64,000 nucleotides of DNA from Cocleimonas flava (GTDB taxonomy: Bacteria > Pseudomonadota > Gammaproteobacteria > Thiotrichales > Thiotrichaceae), in NCBI RefSeq assembly GCF_004339015.1, contig NZ_SMFQ01000004.1:124001-188000 (forward strand), written 5' to 3'. The notes under the pieces were generated by a model that ran no database searches, was not told the origin of the DNA, and saw only the letters and a list, made by a program, of their open reading frames with translations. The position numbers and the translations under genes are program-made. Position 1 is the first letter of the stretch; each line of letters opens with the position of its first letter. This document shows positions 17,193 through 26,567 of this stretch, in pieces.

Positions 17193-18569
17193 ATGACAGA
17201 AACGACGCTTAATAAAAATACCATCGATGATTCATCCGCACCGGAATCAGTCAGCCTTATGGAATCATTCTTTTACTGGTTAAAACTGGGATTTATCAGT
17301 TTTGGTGGACCTGCAGGTCAAATCAGCATGATGCATCAGGAGCTGGTTGAAAAACGCCGCTGGATTTCCAATCAACGTTTTCTCCATGCGCTTAACTACA
17401 CCATGGTTTTACCCGGACCCGAAGCACAACAACTCGCGACCTATATCGGCTGGCTAATGCATGGGGTTCGTGGCGGAATCATGGCAGGCGTGCTGTTTGT
17501 ATTACCCTCTTTATTCATCCTGATTGGTCTTACCTGGGTGTATTTAGCCTATGGCAACGTACCAGCCATTGAAGGTATTTTGTACGGCATAAAGCCTGCT
17601 GTGACCGCAATCGTGTTATTCGCGGCTTACCGCATCGGCTCCAAAGCATTGCCCAACACAATATTAAAGGCAATCGCTGTACTCGCGTTTATTGCTATTT
17701 TCGTTCTGAATATTCCTTTTCCTTACATTGTTTTGTGCGCTGGAATCATCGGATACTTTGGCTCAAGAGTTTTGCCAGAGGCATTCCAGGCAGGCGGACA
17801 TCACGGTGATGCGAATGCTAAATACGGCGCTGCACTGATTGATGACAACACGCCAGCACCTGAACATGCGCGCTTTAAATGGAGTCGTGTGATTTCGTTT
17901 CTAGTGATCGGCTTTATGATCTGGGCAGGCGCTATGCTGGCGTTAACCATGGCGTATGGCTGGGATGGAACCTTAACCAAGATGGGTTGGTTTTTCACCA
18001 AAGCGGCATTGGTGACGTTTGGTGGTGCTTATGCGGTTTTACCTTATGTTTACCAGGGAGGCGTTGAGCAATTCTCATGGTTGACAGGTACCCAGATGAT
18101 TGACGGTTTAGCACTGGGTGAAACAACCCCGGGTCCATTGATTATGGTGGTGTCGTTTGTGGGATTTGTTGGCGCATGGACTAAAGAGGTATTTGGCCCA
18201 GAAATGTTACCGTGGGCAGGTGCTGTAGGTGCAGCCATCGCAGCGCTGTTTACCTTCTTGCCCTCATTTTTGTTTATACTTGTTGGTGGTCCAGCGGTTG
18301 AAGCAACACGTGATGATTTGAAATTTACTGCGCCTTTAACGGCGATTACAGCAGCGGTGGTGGGTGTTATTTTAAACCTTGCCGTTTTCTTCGCGCTGCA
18401 TGTGTTATGGCCGCAAAGTCAAAATCTGGATTTTTCTGGTCAATTTGAATGGGTCGCTGCCTTAATCGGCACTGCTGCATTTATCGCTTTGGTGAAATTC
18501 AAACAAGGTGTAATGACGGTGATCATTGCTTGTGCGCTTCTTGGACTCGGCTATCAATTTATGCAGTAG
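17193..18569 (+). CDS. chrA: Chromate efflux transporter ChrA
   Basis: A 458-aa inner-membrane protein of the CHR family, which expels chromate. The long-chain two-domain form is seen: the N-terminal half has FFYWLKLGFISFGGPAGQIS and the GPEAQQLATYIGW block, and the C-terminal half repeats the pattern with FFTKAALVTFGGAYAVLP and ALGETTPGPL. About ten hydrophobic segments. It follows chrB by two bases. Expression is presumably controlled together with chrB. Confidence 0.95.
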   Translation: MTETTLNKNTIDDSSAPESVSLMESFFYWLKLGFISFGGPAGQISMMHQELVEKRRWISNQRFLHALNYTMVLPGPEAQQLATYIGWLMHGVRGGIMAGVLFVLPSLFILIGLTWVYLAYGNVPAIEGILYGIKPAVTAIVLFAAYRIGSKALPNTILKAIAVLAFIAIFVLNIPFPYIVLCAGIIGYFGSRVLPEAFQAGGHHGDANAKYGAALIDDNTPAPEHARFKWSRVISFLVIGFMIWAGAMLALTMAYGWDGTLTKMGWFFTKAALVTFGGAYAVLPYVYQGGVEQFSWLTGTQMIDGLALGETTPGPLIMVVSFVGFVGAWTKEVFGPEMLPWAGAVGAAIAALFTFLPSFLFILVGGPAVEATRDDLKFTAPLTAITAAVVGVILNLAVFFALHVLWPQSQNLDFSGQFEWVAALIGTAAFIALVKFKQGVMTVIIACALLGLGYQFMQ

Positions 18570-18571
18570 CG

Positions 18572-18774
18572 AAAAAAGTGCCCTTAATACACGCTAAAAC
18601 CTAGTATCGCTTATCAGCGAGCTAGCTTTAAGCTTTCGCATAAATATTCGGCTGAAGCCTCACCCTACGGGTCGTCGTCACTGTGTTCCTACGTTGTCTC
18701 GGCAATGCCTCGGTTGAGTTGTCCATTTCAACAAACGAAATGGCAAGCTCATGGTAAGTAAGGGGGTGGCTTTT
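18572..18774 (-). repeat. Long form of the dispersed element (about 203 bp)
   Basis: In reverse orientation it starts CCACCCCCTTACTTACC and ends GGGCACTTTTTT. It matches 5262-5387 along both outer parts and contains about 75 bp more in the middle, itself rich in inverted pairs. It lies directly after chrA. The remaining bases to 18981 show no gene. Confidence 0.85.
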
Positions 18775-18999
18775 AGATAATCCAATACTTTGTTTAGAAT
18801 CGGATTTAGATCTGAATTTAGAACTGGGAAAAACGAACACTCGTTCCCCATCAATAGAACGAGTGCTCTATCACTTCCCCAAGTGATTAAAGTTCTGCAG
18901 ACACAATAAAACTGCAGCCCTCCGAACCGACTATACTCATAACATATAATCAAAAACGGTAATAAGTCACATTTTGTCACCTTGACTTCGAACTTCTCT

Positions 19000-19326
19000 A
19001 TGACTCAACAAATGGATCAACTACAGGCACTAAAAAGAAACGATATTGTAATCGCTACGGTGATTGATTCTTTAGGCGACCCGATAATCTCTAAGATTCA
19101 GGGATATAAAGAGTACACCGCCAGTATTCGTCAGCCAGAAGTTCTTAGGGGTATGGATAGTGCTGAATTACGCGTACTAGAAGTCGATGAAGAGAATAAG
19201 AAGATAAAAGTTTGTTTTCACGCGATGGATAAATTTAATCCAAATGTTTCAACGGGAAGAATTATTAATGTTACCTATCAGTCAATGCAAAACACGGTGT
19301 CTCAGATTTTTAGAAATCTATTTTAA
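19000..19326 (+). CDS. Hypothetical protein, about 108 aa
   Basis: Small cytoplasmic protein without membrane segments. ATG at 19000 is chosen; TTG at 18982 would add six residues. The text (RNDIVIATVIDSLGDPI, a central acidic segment, and a C-terminal VTYQSMQNTVSQIFRNLF) suggests a small beta-barrel-type domain. No family recognised. It stands alone between the long repeat and the convergent DUF4105 gene. Confidence 0.55.
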   Translation: MTQQMDQLQALKRNDIVIATVIDSLGDPIISKIQGYKEYTASIRQPEVLRGMDSAELRVLEVDEENKKIKVCFHAMDKFNPNVSTGRIINVTYQSMQNTVSQIFRNLF

Positions 19327-19397
19327 ACAGTGCATTTAGATGTTTGAAATAACTAAACAATATACAAGTAACAATGAAGCTTTGAGTAGTTAAACCG

Positions 19398-20222
19398 TTA
19401 CGGTTTATATAAGGTGAGCTTTTGCAACTCTTCAAAACTATCAGCTTTTACATCGATCATATCAAGCTCATAAAGCGTTTTACCCGCATCACCCGGCGCT
19501 AAATGCTGCACAAACCATGGGTATTTTTGATCGGATAGCTGATTCACAAGGCTCACGATTTCAGTGGTACAGTTCTTGAAAAATAAATGATATAACTCAG
19601 GGTTTTTATCGAGCTGATTGGTTCGCGCTGCCGCTACTTTAAATAATGATTGCACCTCTGCCGGCTTTGCCTTAATCGGATAAATATACACATCTTCATA
19701 GCGCTGTTGGCGCAGGCCGACCAAGTCATTATGGCTACCCAATAAATAGATCACTTCAAATTTAGCGGTTAAACCACCGATTAACGTATAGTCTTCGCCC
19801 TGCTCTTTGCGTGCTTCAACAGAAAGACCGATAACCGTCTTATCTTTTAATTCAAAAAGGATAAATAAATGCGCAATTTCACTGATTGCCGAGAAGTGTG
19901 ACACTGCTACTTTAAGTGTTTGAATATCAGATAAAGGAAAATTCAGTGTGCGATAGCCATCTTGCTCTATCTGTTTTCTCGTTTGAATAGAATCAGTCGG
20001 TGTTTTATCGAGTTTGACCCAATCGATATCACGGAAGTTTAGTATCTCAACCTGATCTCCGCTGATGGTTACCGATGGGCTATGAGCATTACCTACAGAC
20101 CAGCTATTGCTCATTGAAGGGGCCTTAACGAAATAAATCATCATGCTAACAGCGATTAAAATCACCATTAGCACAACGATATATTTAATGAATTTAAGGC
20201 TAAATGCTAAAGTTTGTTTCAA
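19398..20222 (-). CDS. DUF4105 family membrane-anchored protein
   Basis: A 274-aa protein with one N-terminal membrane segment (about 13-31). The domain at about 110-235 matches DUF4105, with FKNCTTEIVSLVNQL containing the conserved N-C-T that, in this family, hints at a papain-like (NlpC/P60-related) catalytic cysteine. Upstream is a DUF4105-type stretch RYEDVYIYPIKAKP. The gene starts 27 bases after minE on the same strand and could be cotranscribed with minCDE, though a link to division is not known. Confidence 0.75.
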   Translation of the reverse strand: MKQTLAFSLKFIKYIVVLMVILIAVSMMIYFVKAPSMSNSWSVGNAHSPSVTISGDQVEILNFRDIDWVKLDKTPTDSIQTRKQIEQDGYRTLNFPLSDIQTLKVAVSHFSAISEIAHLFILFELKDKTVIGLSVEARKEQGEDYTLIGGLTAKFEVIYLLGSHNDLVGLRQQRYEDVYIYPIKAKPAEVQSLFKVAAARTNQLDKNPELYHLFFKNCTTEIVSLVNQLSDQKYPWFVQHLAPGDAGKTLYELDMIDVKADSFEELQKLTLYKP

Positions 20223-20249
20223 TTGAAATAGTTACTTAGCATTTTTGGC

Positions 20250-20516
20250 TTACTTGGCGCTCTCTGGCAGGGTAATATTTAATTCCAACACATCGAAATC
20301 ATCACCCTTTTCCACATTCACATTTACGTCATCGTCTGCAACGTGCACGTATTTACGGATCACCTGTACAATTTCATCACGTAACTTTGGTAAGTAGTCA
20401 GGTGATTTTTTAGATTTGTCAGCATGTTCATGCGCAATTAAAATTTGCAAACGCTCTTTAGCGAGGTTTGCCGTGTTTTTCTTTTTCTCTTTCTTAAAGA
20501 GATCAAAAAGTCCCAT
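20250..20516 (-). CDS. minE: Cell division topological specificity factor MinE
   Basis: An 88-aa protein. The N-terminal amphipathic helix (GLFDLFKKEKKK) binds membrane, the AKERLQILIAHEHA segment contacts MinD, and the C-terminal beta-part forms the dimer. MinE drives MinD off the membrane and so sets up the pole-to-pole oscillation. Last of the minCDE trio, 24 bases after minD, with an AGGGAG site. Confidence 0.97.
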   Translation of the reverse strand: MGLFDLFKKEKKKNTANLAKERLQILIAHEHADKSKKSPDYLPKLRDEIVQVIRKYVHVADDDVNVNVEKGDDFDVLELNITLPESAK

Positions 20517-20540
20517 TGTTCTATCTCCCTAATCTAGTGG

Positions 20541-21347
20541 TTAACCAAACAGCTTCTGGAAGAAGCCTTTCTTTGGTTCAACATCAATAAAACGCAAAGG
20601 AACCTCTTCTCCGAGGAAACGCGCAACGACATCTTGATAAGCTTGACCAGCTTCACTGTCCTTATCCATGATTACAGGGTTACCACTGTTTGACGCTTGT
20701 AATACAGAACCAGATTCAGGGATAACGCCAATTAAAGGAACCGATAGAATTTCTACGATATCGTCCATACCCAACATATCACCGCCTTCAACACGGTCTG
20801 GAGAGTAACGAGTGATTAACAGATGTTCTTTAACTGTTTTTCCATCTTCGGCTGCTTTAGAACGACTTTGCAAAATACCAAGAATACGATCAGAGTCACG
20901 TACAGATGATACTTCTGGATTGGTTACAATGATTGCTTCATCGGCAAAATAAAGCGCCATGAATGCGCCTTTTTCGATACCGGCTGGCGAATCACAGACA
21001 ATGAAATCAAATTCTTTCTTTAATTCATTGATAACGCTTTCTACGCCTTCTTTACTCAAGGCATCTTTATCACGTGTTTGTGATGCAGGCAGAATATAGA
21101 GATTATCTACACGCTTATCTTTGATTAGTGCTTGCTTTAATGTCGCTTCACCGTTGATTACATTAACAAAATCATAAACCACGCGGCGTTCAACACCCAT
21201 GATTAAATCAAGATTACGTAACCCCACATCAAAATCGATAACTGCCGTTTTATGGCCTTTTGCTGCCAAGCCAGCGGCAAACGCTGCGCTTGAGGTGGTT
21301 TTTCCAACACCACCTTTACCAGATGTAACAACAATTACTTTACTCAA
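20541..21347 (-). CDS. minD: Septum site-determining ATPase MinD
   Basis: A 268-aa ParA/MinD-type ATPase. The deviant Walker A motif GKGGVGKTT is at residues 10-18, and a FDVGLRNLDL switch block follows. The C-terminal amphipathic helix (KGFFQKLFG) targets the membrane. MinD recruits MinC to the membrane, and MinE releases it. It lies between minC and minE. Confidence 0.98.
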   Translation of the reverse strand: MSKVIVVTSGKGGVGKTTSSAAFAAGLAAKGHKTAVIDFDVGLRNLDLIMGVERRVVYDFVNVINGEATLKQALIKDKRVDNLYILPASQTRDKDALSKEGVESVINELKKEFDFIVCDSPAGIEKGAFMALYFADEAIIVTNPEVSSVRDSDRILGILQSRSKAAEDGKTVKEHLLITRYSPDRVEGGDMLGMDDIVEILSVPLIGVIPESGSVLQASNSGNPVIMDKDSEAGQAYQDVVARFLGEEVPLRFIDVEPKKGFFQKLFG

Positions 21348-21405
21348 TTTCTAATCTCCCTTTTATCGATTAAGATCTTTTATTTCAATTCATTTGTTTG
21401 GCGAG

Positions 21406-22149
21406 TTAATGCGCCAAAGGTTCAATAATTAATTTTTCACCATCCAATCTAATCATGGCTGGTTTTCCTTTTAATTCTGTATCACTTTCATCCAGTAGTT
21501 GATAACGACCAGCAATTGCAATCAGTTCTGCTTGTAGTGATTGACAGAAAATACGTGCTTGTTCGTTACCTCTGGCGCCTGCCAGCACCCTACCGCGTAA
21601 TGGCCCATAAACATGGATACTGCCATCAGCCATAATCTCTGAGCCCGCACTGGTTTGAGCGAGTACTGTCATGTCTGCATCTGCTGCGTAAACCTGTTGT
21701 CCAGAACGTACTGGACGATCGATGGTCAATGATTTAATTCCAACTGGTGCTACCTGTGGTGCAGCTTGCGGTTCATCCTGTTGCGCCACTTCTGCTTGTT
21801 GATTTGTTTCTGCGCTTACATCACCAGACACTTCAGTCGAAGCTGTTGAGGGTCTGCTTTCGCGCATAATTGCCCAGCCTGCATCCACTAAACGGGCATT
21901 CATTTCTACAGGATTATTGCGAATTCCAACCGGAATAAAACCAAGTTCTAACAGTTTTTGTCGAAGTAATGAAAAATCTAATTGCTCAGCGGCATCACCC
22001 AAATCTGCACAATCTACAATGATTGGACTTTTCATAAAAAACTGGGGTGCTTCGTCTCTTTTTTGCTCTAGTTCAGCACAAAGTTTTTCTAAATCAAGCT
22101 CTTGCACATGCAAGACATTGAGCATTGACATCTCACCCTTTAGCTTCAT
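21406..22149 (-). CDS. minC: Septum site-determining protein MinC
   Basis: A 247-aa inhibitor of FtsZ ring assembly. Residues 1-105 are the N-terminal FtsZ-interacting domain; a Gln/Ala-rich linker (about 106-135) leads to the C-terminal beta-helix domain (PVRSGQQVYAADADMTVL ... GSIHVYGPLRGRVLAGA) that binds MinD. First gene of minCDE, divergent from mfd with 149 bases between the two starts, which must hold both promoters. Confidence 0.96.
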   Translation of the reverse strand: MKLKGEMSMLNVLHVQELDLEKLCAELEQKRDEAPQFFMKSPIIVDCADLGDAAEQLDFSLLRQKLLELGFIPVGIRNNPVEMNARLVDAGWAIMRESRPSTASTEVSGDVSAETNQQAEVAQQDEPQAAPQVAPVGIKSLTIDRPVRSGQQVYAADADMTVLAQTSAGSEIMADGSIHVYGPLRGRVLAGARGNEQARIFCQSLQAELIAIAGRYQLLDESDTELKGKPAMIRLDGEKLIIEPLAH

Positions 22150-22298
22150 ATTTTCGACTCATTAGACTGGTTTAAATTACGGCGTTGATCTCGTGCATCA
22201 TATACGAGACAGAATTTTTTATCATCGCTAATCTTACTTTTTAACGTTACAATTACGCGTTTTTTTTACTCCCTATTCAGCAACTATCACCTTATAAA

Positions 22299-25200
22299 AT
22301 GCCTGTAAGTACACTACATCCGCACTACCCCGATAAAGCTTCTAATAAAACCAGTTGGAGTCAGCTTCATGGTTGCTCTCAAGACTTATTAATAGCCAAT
22401 GCAGCCAAAGAATATAAGGGACTGATCGTTGTAATCACACCAGATAGTCACAGTGGATATAGTCTTGAAGCGAATATTAATTTCTTTCTTGGAAACCATA
22501 CGGGTGATAAAAACAAAACGGATAACCATATTCCGGTCCACATCTTCCCCGATTGGGAAACACTGCCTTACGATGTGTTTTCTCCGCATGAAGATTTAAT
22601 CTCAGATCGACTCAAAACTTTAAGCCAACTCAGTAGTATCGAACACGGTGTCTTAATTGTACCGGTATCGACTATGATGCAACGCCTTGCACCCGTCGAT
22701 TATATTCGCGCCAATTCTTTAGCGTTTAAAGTCGGCGATAAACTGAATATCGAAGTGTTTCGCAGACAACTTGATGAATCGGGTTATCGCAATGTGACTC
22801 AGGTTATGGAGCATGGCGAATACAGTACCCGCGGCTCGTTGATTGATTTATTTCCAATGGGTAACGACAAACCCTACAGAATCGATTTATTCGACGAAGA
22901 TATTGAAACGATTCGCAGCTTCAACCCGGAAGATCAACGCACTATTGAACAGATCCAAAAGATAGAATTATTACCTGCGCATGAGTTTCCATTAAACCCT
23001 GAAGGCATTTCTAAATTCCGCGAAAATTACAGCCTAAAGGTGGGGGGTGACCTCGCACGCAGCCAGATTTACGACAATATTAGTAACGGTAATGCGCCAT
23101 CTGGTATCGAGTATTATCTACCGCTGTTTTTTGATGAAACCGCAACCCTTTTTGATTACCTGCCAGAAAAAACCTTACTGATTAATACAGACAGTACGGT
23201 AGCGGCAGCAGAAGCGTTTAATAAGTCAATCAATGACAGATACGAACAACGTCGTCACGATATTGAAAGGCCATTATTACCACCGCAGGATTTATTCCTC
23301 GATACGGAAACGCTGTTCGATAAGATTTCAGATTACCGTCGGATTGAAACACATCATTACGAACAGGCAAAAACCGCGAATAACGAAGCAACTAACTACA
23401 ATTACCCTGTAAGTACGCTTCCTTCTCTTTTGATTCAAGGTCGTTCTGAAACGCCACTGATTTTACTCAACCAATTTCTGGTGCAGTTTAATAGCGAATC
23501 CAAAGGACGCGTATTATTTACCGCGGATTCCGCAGGTCGACGTGAAAACTTACTTGGCTTACTAAGAGACAACCGTTTTGATGTTTCCTCGTTTAAAAGC
23601 TGGGAAGCGTTCATCGAATCAGATGCTGAAATGGGATTAGTCGTAGCACCGATGGAAAATGGTGTCTGGATTAGAAGCAACGAAAATTCTGGTCCGCTAG
23701 CCATTATTCCTGAAGCGATGTTGTTCGGACAACAGGTTCAACAAAAACGACGTCGCCAAAAACCAACGCGTGATGCTGATACCATCATTCGAAATCTAAC
23801 CGATTTAACCGAAGGCGATCCGGTCGTCCATGAAGAGCATGGTGTGGGACGTTATCAGGGCATGCAAACGCTCACCACTAGCGGTATCGAACAGGAATTT
23901 ATCCTGCTCACTTACGCCAAAGGCGACAAGCTTTACGTTCCTGTCTCTTCATTACACCTGATCAGTCGTTATACCGGCGTGAGTGCAGAACACGCGCCAT
24001 TGCATACACTAGGCACCGAACACTGGGATAAAGTACGCAAAAAAGCAGCGCAAAAAGCACACGATATCGCCGCCGAATTATTAGAAATTCATGCACGCCG
24101 TGCGGCGCAAAAAGGCCATGCGTTTCCGTTTAATGAGCTGGAATACCTGGCATTCGCAGATACCTTCCCGTTTGAAGAAACACCGGATCAAGCGCTTGCG
24201 ATTGGTACTGTAATCAAAGATATGACATCAGCACAGCCGATGGATCGTGTTACCTGTGGCGATGTGGGCTTTGGTAAAACAGAAGTTGCGATGCGCGCTG
24301 CCTTTGTCGCCGCCAACTCGGGCAAACAGGTGGCACTGATTGCACCCACCACATTATTGGTACAACAACACGCGAAAAACTTCCGTGATCGTTTTGCTGA
24401 CTGGCCGTTTAAAATTGGTTCTTTATCGCGCTTTAAAACAGCGAAAGAAACCAAAGCAACCATCGAACAAATGAAATCAGGCAATATTGATATTGTCATC
24501 GGTACGCATAAGTTATTACAAAAAGACATCGACTTTAAAGACCTTGGATTGGTCATCGTCGATGAAGAACACCGCTTCGGTGTGCGCCATAAAGAACAGC
24601 TAAAAAAGCTACGTGCAAACGTCGATATGCTGACCTTAACCGCCACACCTATTCCGCGCACACTAAATATGTCGTTATCTGGTTTACGCGATTTATCCAT
24701 TATTGCGACCCCACCAACGCAACGTCATTCGATAAAAACCTTCGTTCACGAATGGGACAAGTCAATGATACAGGAAGCCTGTGCGCGTGAATTGGCACGT
24801 GGTGGTCAGGTGTATTTCTTACATAACGAAGTGAAAACCATCCAGAAAATGACGGATGATTTATCCGCTATTTTGCCTGACACTAAAATTCGTTTTGCCC
24901 ACGGCCAGATGCCAGAACGCGAACTCGAAAGCATCATGAGTGATTTCTATCATCAACGCTTTCAGGTACTAGTCGCAACCACCATTATCGAAAGTGGTAT
25001 TGATGTCCCTACTGCTAATACCATCTTGATCAATCGTGCCGATAAATTAGGCTTGGCACAGTTGCATCAGATTCGTGGTCGTGTCGGTCGCTCGCATCAT
25101 AAAGCCTATGCGTATTTGATTATTCCCGGCAAAAAACTGATTTCAGCCGATGCTAAAAAACGTCTGGAAGCCATCGAATCACTGGAAGATCTGGGTGTTG

Positions 25201-25817
25201 GCTTTACTCTGGCCTCACATGATTTAGAAATTCGTGGTGCGGGTGAATTACTGGGTGATGACCAAAGTGGTCAAATTCAGGAAATCGGCTTTAATATGTA
25301 TAACGATTTATTAGAGCGTGCCGTCAAAGCACTCAAATCTGGCAAATTGCCTGATCTTGACGGTCGTGAAACTCGCACTACCGTTGACCTTGGCTTACCT
25401 GCGTTAATTCCTAACGATTACCTACCTGATGTTCACAATCGCTTGATTATGTATAAACGCATTGCCAGCGCCAAAGATGCCGATGCCTTGCGTGAATTAC
25501 GTGTTGAAATGATCGACCGCTTTGGACTAGTACCCGACGAAGTTAAGAACCTGTTTGAAGCAACCAGACTTAAACAAATCGCTCAAGAATTAGGCATCTT
25601 AAAACTAGATGTCGGCGAAGAAGGCGGACGTGTACTCTTTAATGAAAAACCCAATATCGACCCAATAAAAATCATGCAACTGGTTCAGAAACGCCCTTGG
25701 GAGTTCACCATTAAAGGACAGGATAAACTGTACTTTGAATACGAACCAATGATGGAGTTAGACCAGCGCGTACAATGGGTTAAAAGATTGTTTAATGATA
25801 TTAAGAATGGGGAATAA
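22299..25817 (+). CDS. mfd: Transcription-repair coupling factor Mfd
   Basis: An 1172-aa DNA translocase that removes stalled RNA polymerase and recruits UvrA. In order: UvrB-like N-terminal domains (1-about 350), a RNA-polymerase-interacting CarD-type domain (about 505-575, EGDPVVHEEHGVGRY), and RecG-like motor domains with Walker A GDVGFGKTEVA and Walker B DEEHRFG; the C-terminal TRCF domain follows. Length fits the family (E. coli 1148). No RBS is obvious before the ATG. A stretch at 23023-23051 resembles the dispersed element on the minus strand, although the protein alignment shows no insertion there. Confidence 0.97.
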   Translation: MPVSTLHPHYPDKASNKTSWSQLHGCSQDLLIANAAKEYKGLIVVITPDSHSGYSLEANINFFLGNHTGDKNKTDNHIPVHIFPDWETLPYDVFSPHEDLISDRLKTLSQLSSIEHGVLIVPVSTMMQRLAPVDYIRANSLAFKVGDKLNIEVFRRQLDESGYRNVTQVMEHGEYSTRGSLIDLFPMGNDKPYRIDLFDEDIETIRSFNPEDQRTIEQIQKIELLPAHEFPLNPEGISKFRENYSLKVGGDLARSQIYDNISNGNAPSGIEYYLPLFFDETATLFDYLPEKTLLINTDSTVAAAEAFNKSINDRYEQRRHDIERPLLPPQDLFLDTETLFDKISDYRRIETHHYEQAKTANNEATNYNYPVSTLPSLLIQGRSETPLILLNQFLVQFNSESKGRVLFTADSAGRRENLLGLLRDNRFDVSSFKSWEAFIESDAEMGLVVAPMENGVWIRSNENSGPLAIIPEAMLFGQQVQQKRRRQKPTRDADTIIRNLTDLTEGDPVVHEEHGVGRYQGMQTLTTSGIEQEFILLTYAKGDKLYVPVSSLHLISRYTGVSAEHAPLHTLGTEHWDKVRKKAAQKAHDIAAELLEIHARRAAQKGHAFPFNELEYLAFADTFPFEETPDQALAIGTVIKDMTSAQPMDRVTCGDVGFGKTEVAMRAAFVAANSGKQVALIAPTTLLVQQHAKNFRDRFADWPFKIGSLSRFKTAKETKATIEQMKSGNIDIVIGTHKLLQKDIDFKDLGLVIVDEEHRFGVRHKEQLKKLRANVDMLTLTATPIPRTLNMSLSGLRDLSIIATPPTQRHSIKTFVHEWDKSMIQEACARELARGGQVYFLHNEVKTIQKMTDDLSAILPDTKIRFAHGQMPERELESIMSDFYHQRFQVLVATTIIESGIDVPTANTILINRADKLGLAQLHQIRGRVGRSHHKAYAYLIIPGKKLISADAKKRLEAIESLEDLGVGFTLASHDLEIRGAGELLGDDQSGQIQEIGFNMYNDLLERAVKALKSGKLPDLDGRETRTTVDLGLPALIPNDYLPDVHNRLIMYKRIASAKDADALRELRVEMIDRFGLVPDEVKNLFEATRLKQIAQELGILKLDVGEEGGRVLFNEKPNIDPIKIMQLVQKRPWEFTIKGQDKLYFEYEPMMELDQRVQWVKRLFNDIKNGE

Positions 25818-25919
25818 TTAACATAAAGTCCCTCTCTACTCATGTATGTCAAAACTCGGGATTAATTCGTCTGCAAGACGACTGTGTATAAGAGACCTTG
25901 GCGCTTATAAGGCTGTCTT

Positions 25920-26567
25920 TTAGACAAACATATCTTCAAGCTTTTGTTTGTCGATATAAAACCCCTGATAGTAAATAACTTTATTCAAATTATACTTTGA
26001 GTAAAAACACTGATCTCCAACACGGGCAAAAACCTGTTTATCGCGCTTGTCTTGTTTAATCTTGTCTAATAAAGCGCCCTCACTGTGTAGAACTCTGGTT
26101 AAAGAAAACTGATCAATAATATACTGTTGTCCCTTTGATAAAAACGAATCTCCCGCTTTAAGCAGCCAAACATTTGGCTTGGGTAAGTGATAGGTTTTTC
26201 TCAAGAAACAACATACCCCATCTTTAATGATGAGTAAGGCATAACCATAGTTGGGAGCGTACAGCTGATATTCCACCCAATCTTCTTCCTTGCCTTGTAG
26301 GGTTTCATAAACCACCAGAGCGCTAATCGTAAAAGCAATTCCTTCGATATTGGCCTGCATGCCAATACGCAAGTGACTAGCGGGCTTCTGAACCTCTGTA
26401 TAAGCGTAAAGCGCGCGCAGATCATTTTTGTAATCCATGACTGTACCGCAATAGCCACAAACCAATAACTGACAACGCTTTGGGTTACCGATAATTTCAA
26501 AAGGAGCATGACAATTTGTACATTGAACCGGTTGAGCTTTTTTTATTGTATTCATTAGCTGTTTCAT
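25920..26567 (-). CDS. Zinc-ribbon DUF4178 protein (second of two)
   Basis: A 215-aa protein starting at the ATG that overlaps the previous gene's TGA (ATGA), preferred to a start 35 codons further up. C16 and C19 with C37 and C40 make an N-terminal zinc ribbon. The rest is a DUF4178-type beta-barrel domain with GMQANIEGIAFTISALV and EEDWVEYQLY. DUF4178 function is unknown; the domain often occurs in stress or membrane-associated operons. It forms a tightly coupled three-gene unit with the upstream DUF4178 gene and a large helicase. Confidence 0.75.
   Translation of the reverse strand: MKQLMNTIKKAQPVQCTNCHAPFEIIGNPKRCQLLVCGYCGTVMDYKNDLRALYAYTEVQKPASHLRIGMQANIEGIAFTISALVVYETLQGKEEDWVEYQLYAPNYGYALLIIKDGVCCFLRKTYHLPKPNVWLLKAGDSFLSKGQQYIIDQFSLTRVLHSEGALLDKIKQDKRDKQVFARVGDQCFYSKYNLNKVIYYQGFYIDKQKLEDMFV

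Noticed and set aside
24188-24700. 170-codon open frame antisense to mfd
   Set aside because: Complement of the conserved helicase motifs; Ser/Cys-rich nonsense-like composition.
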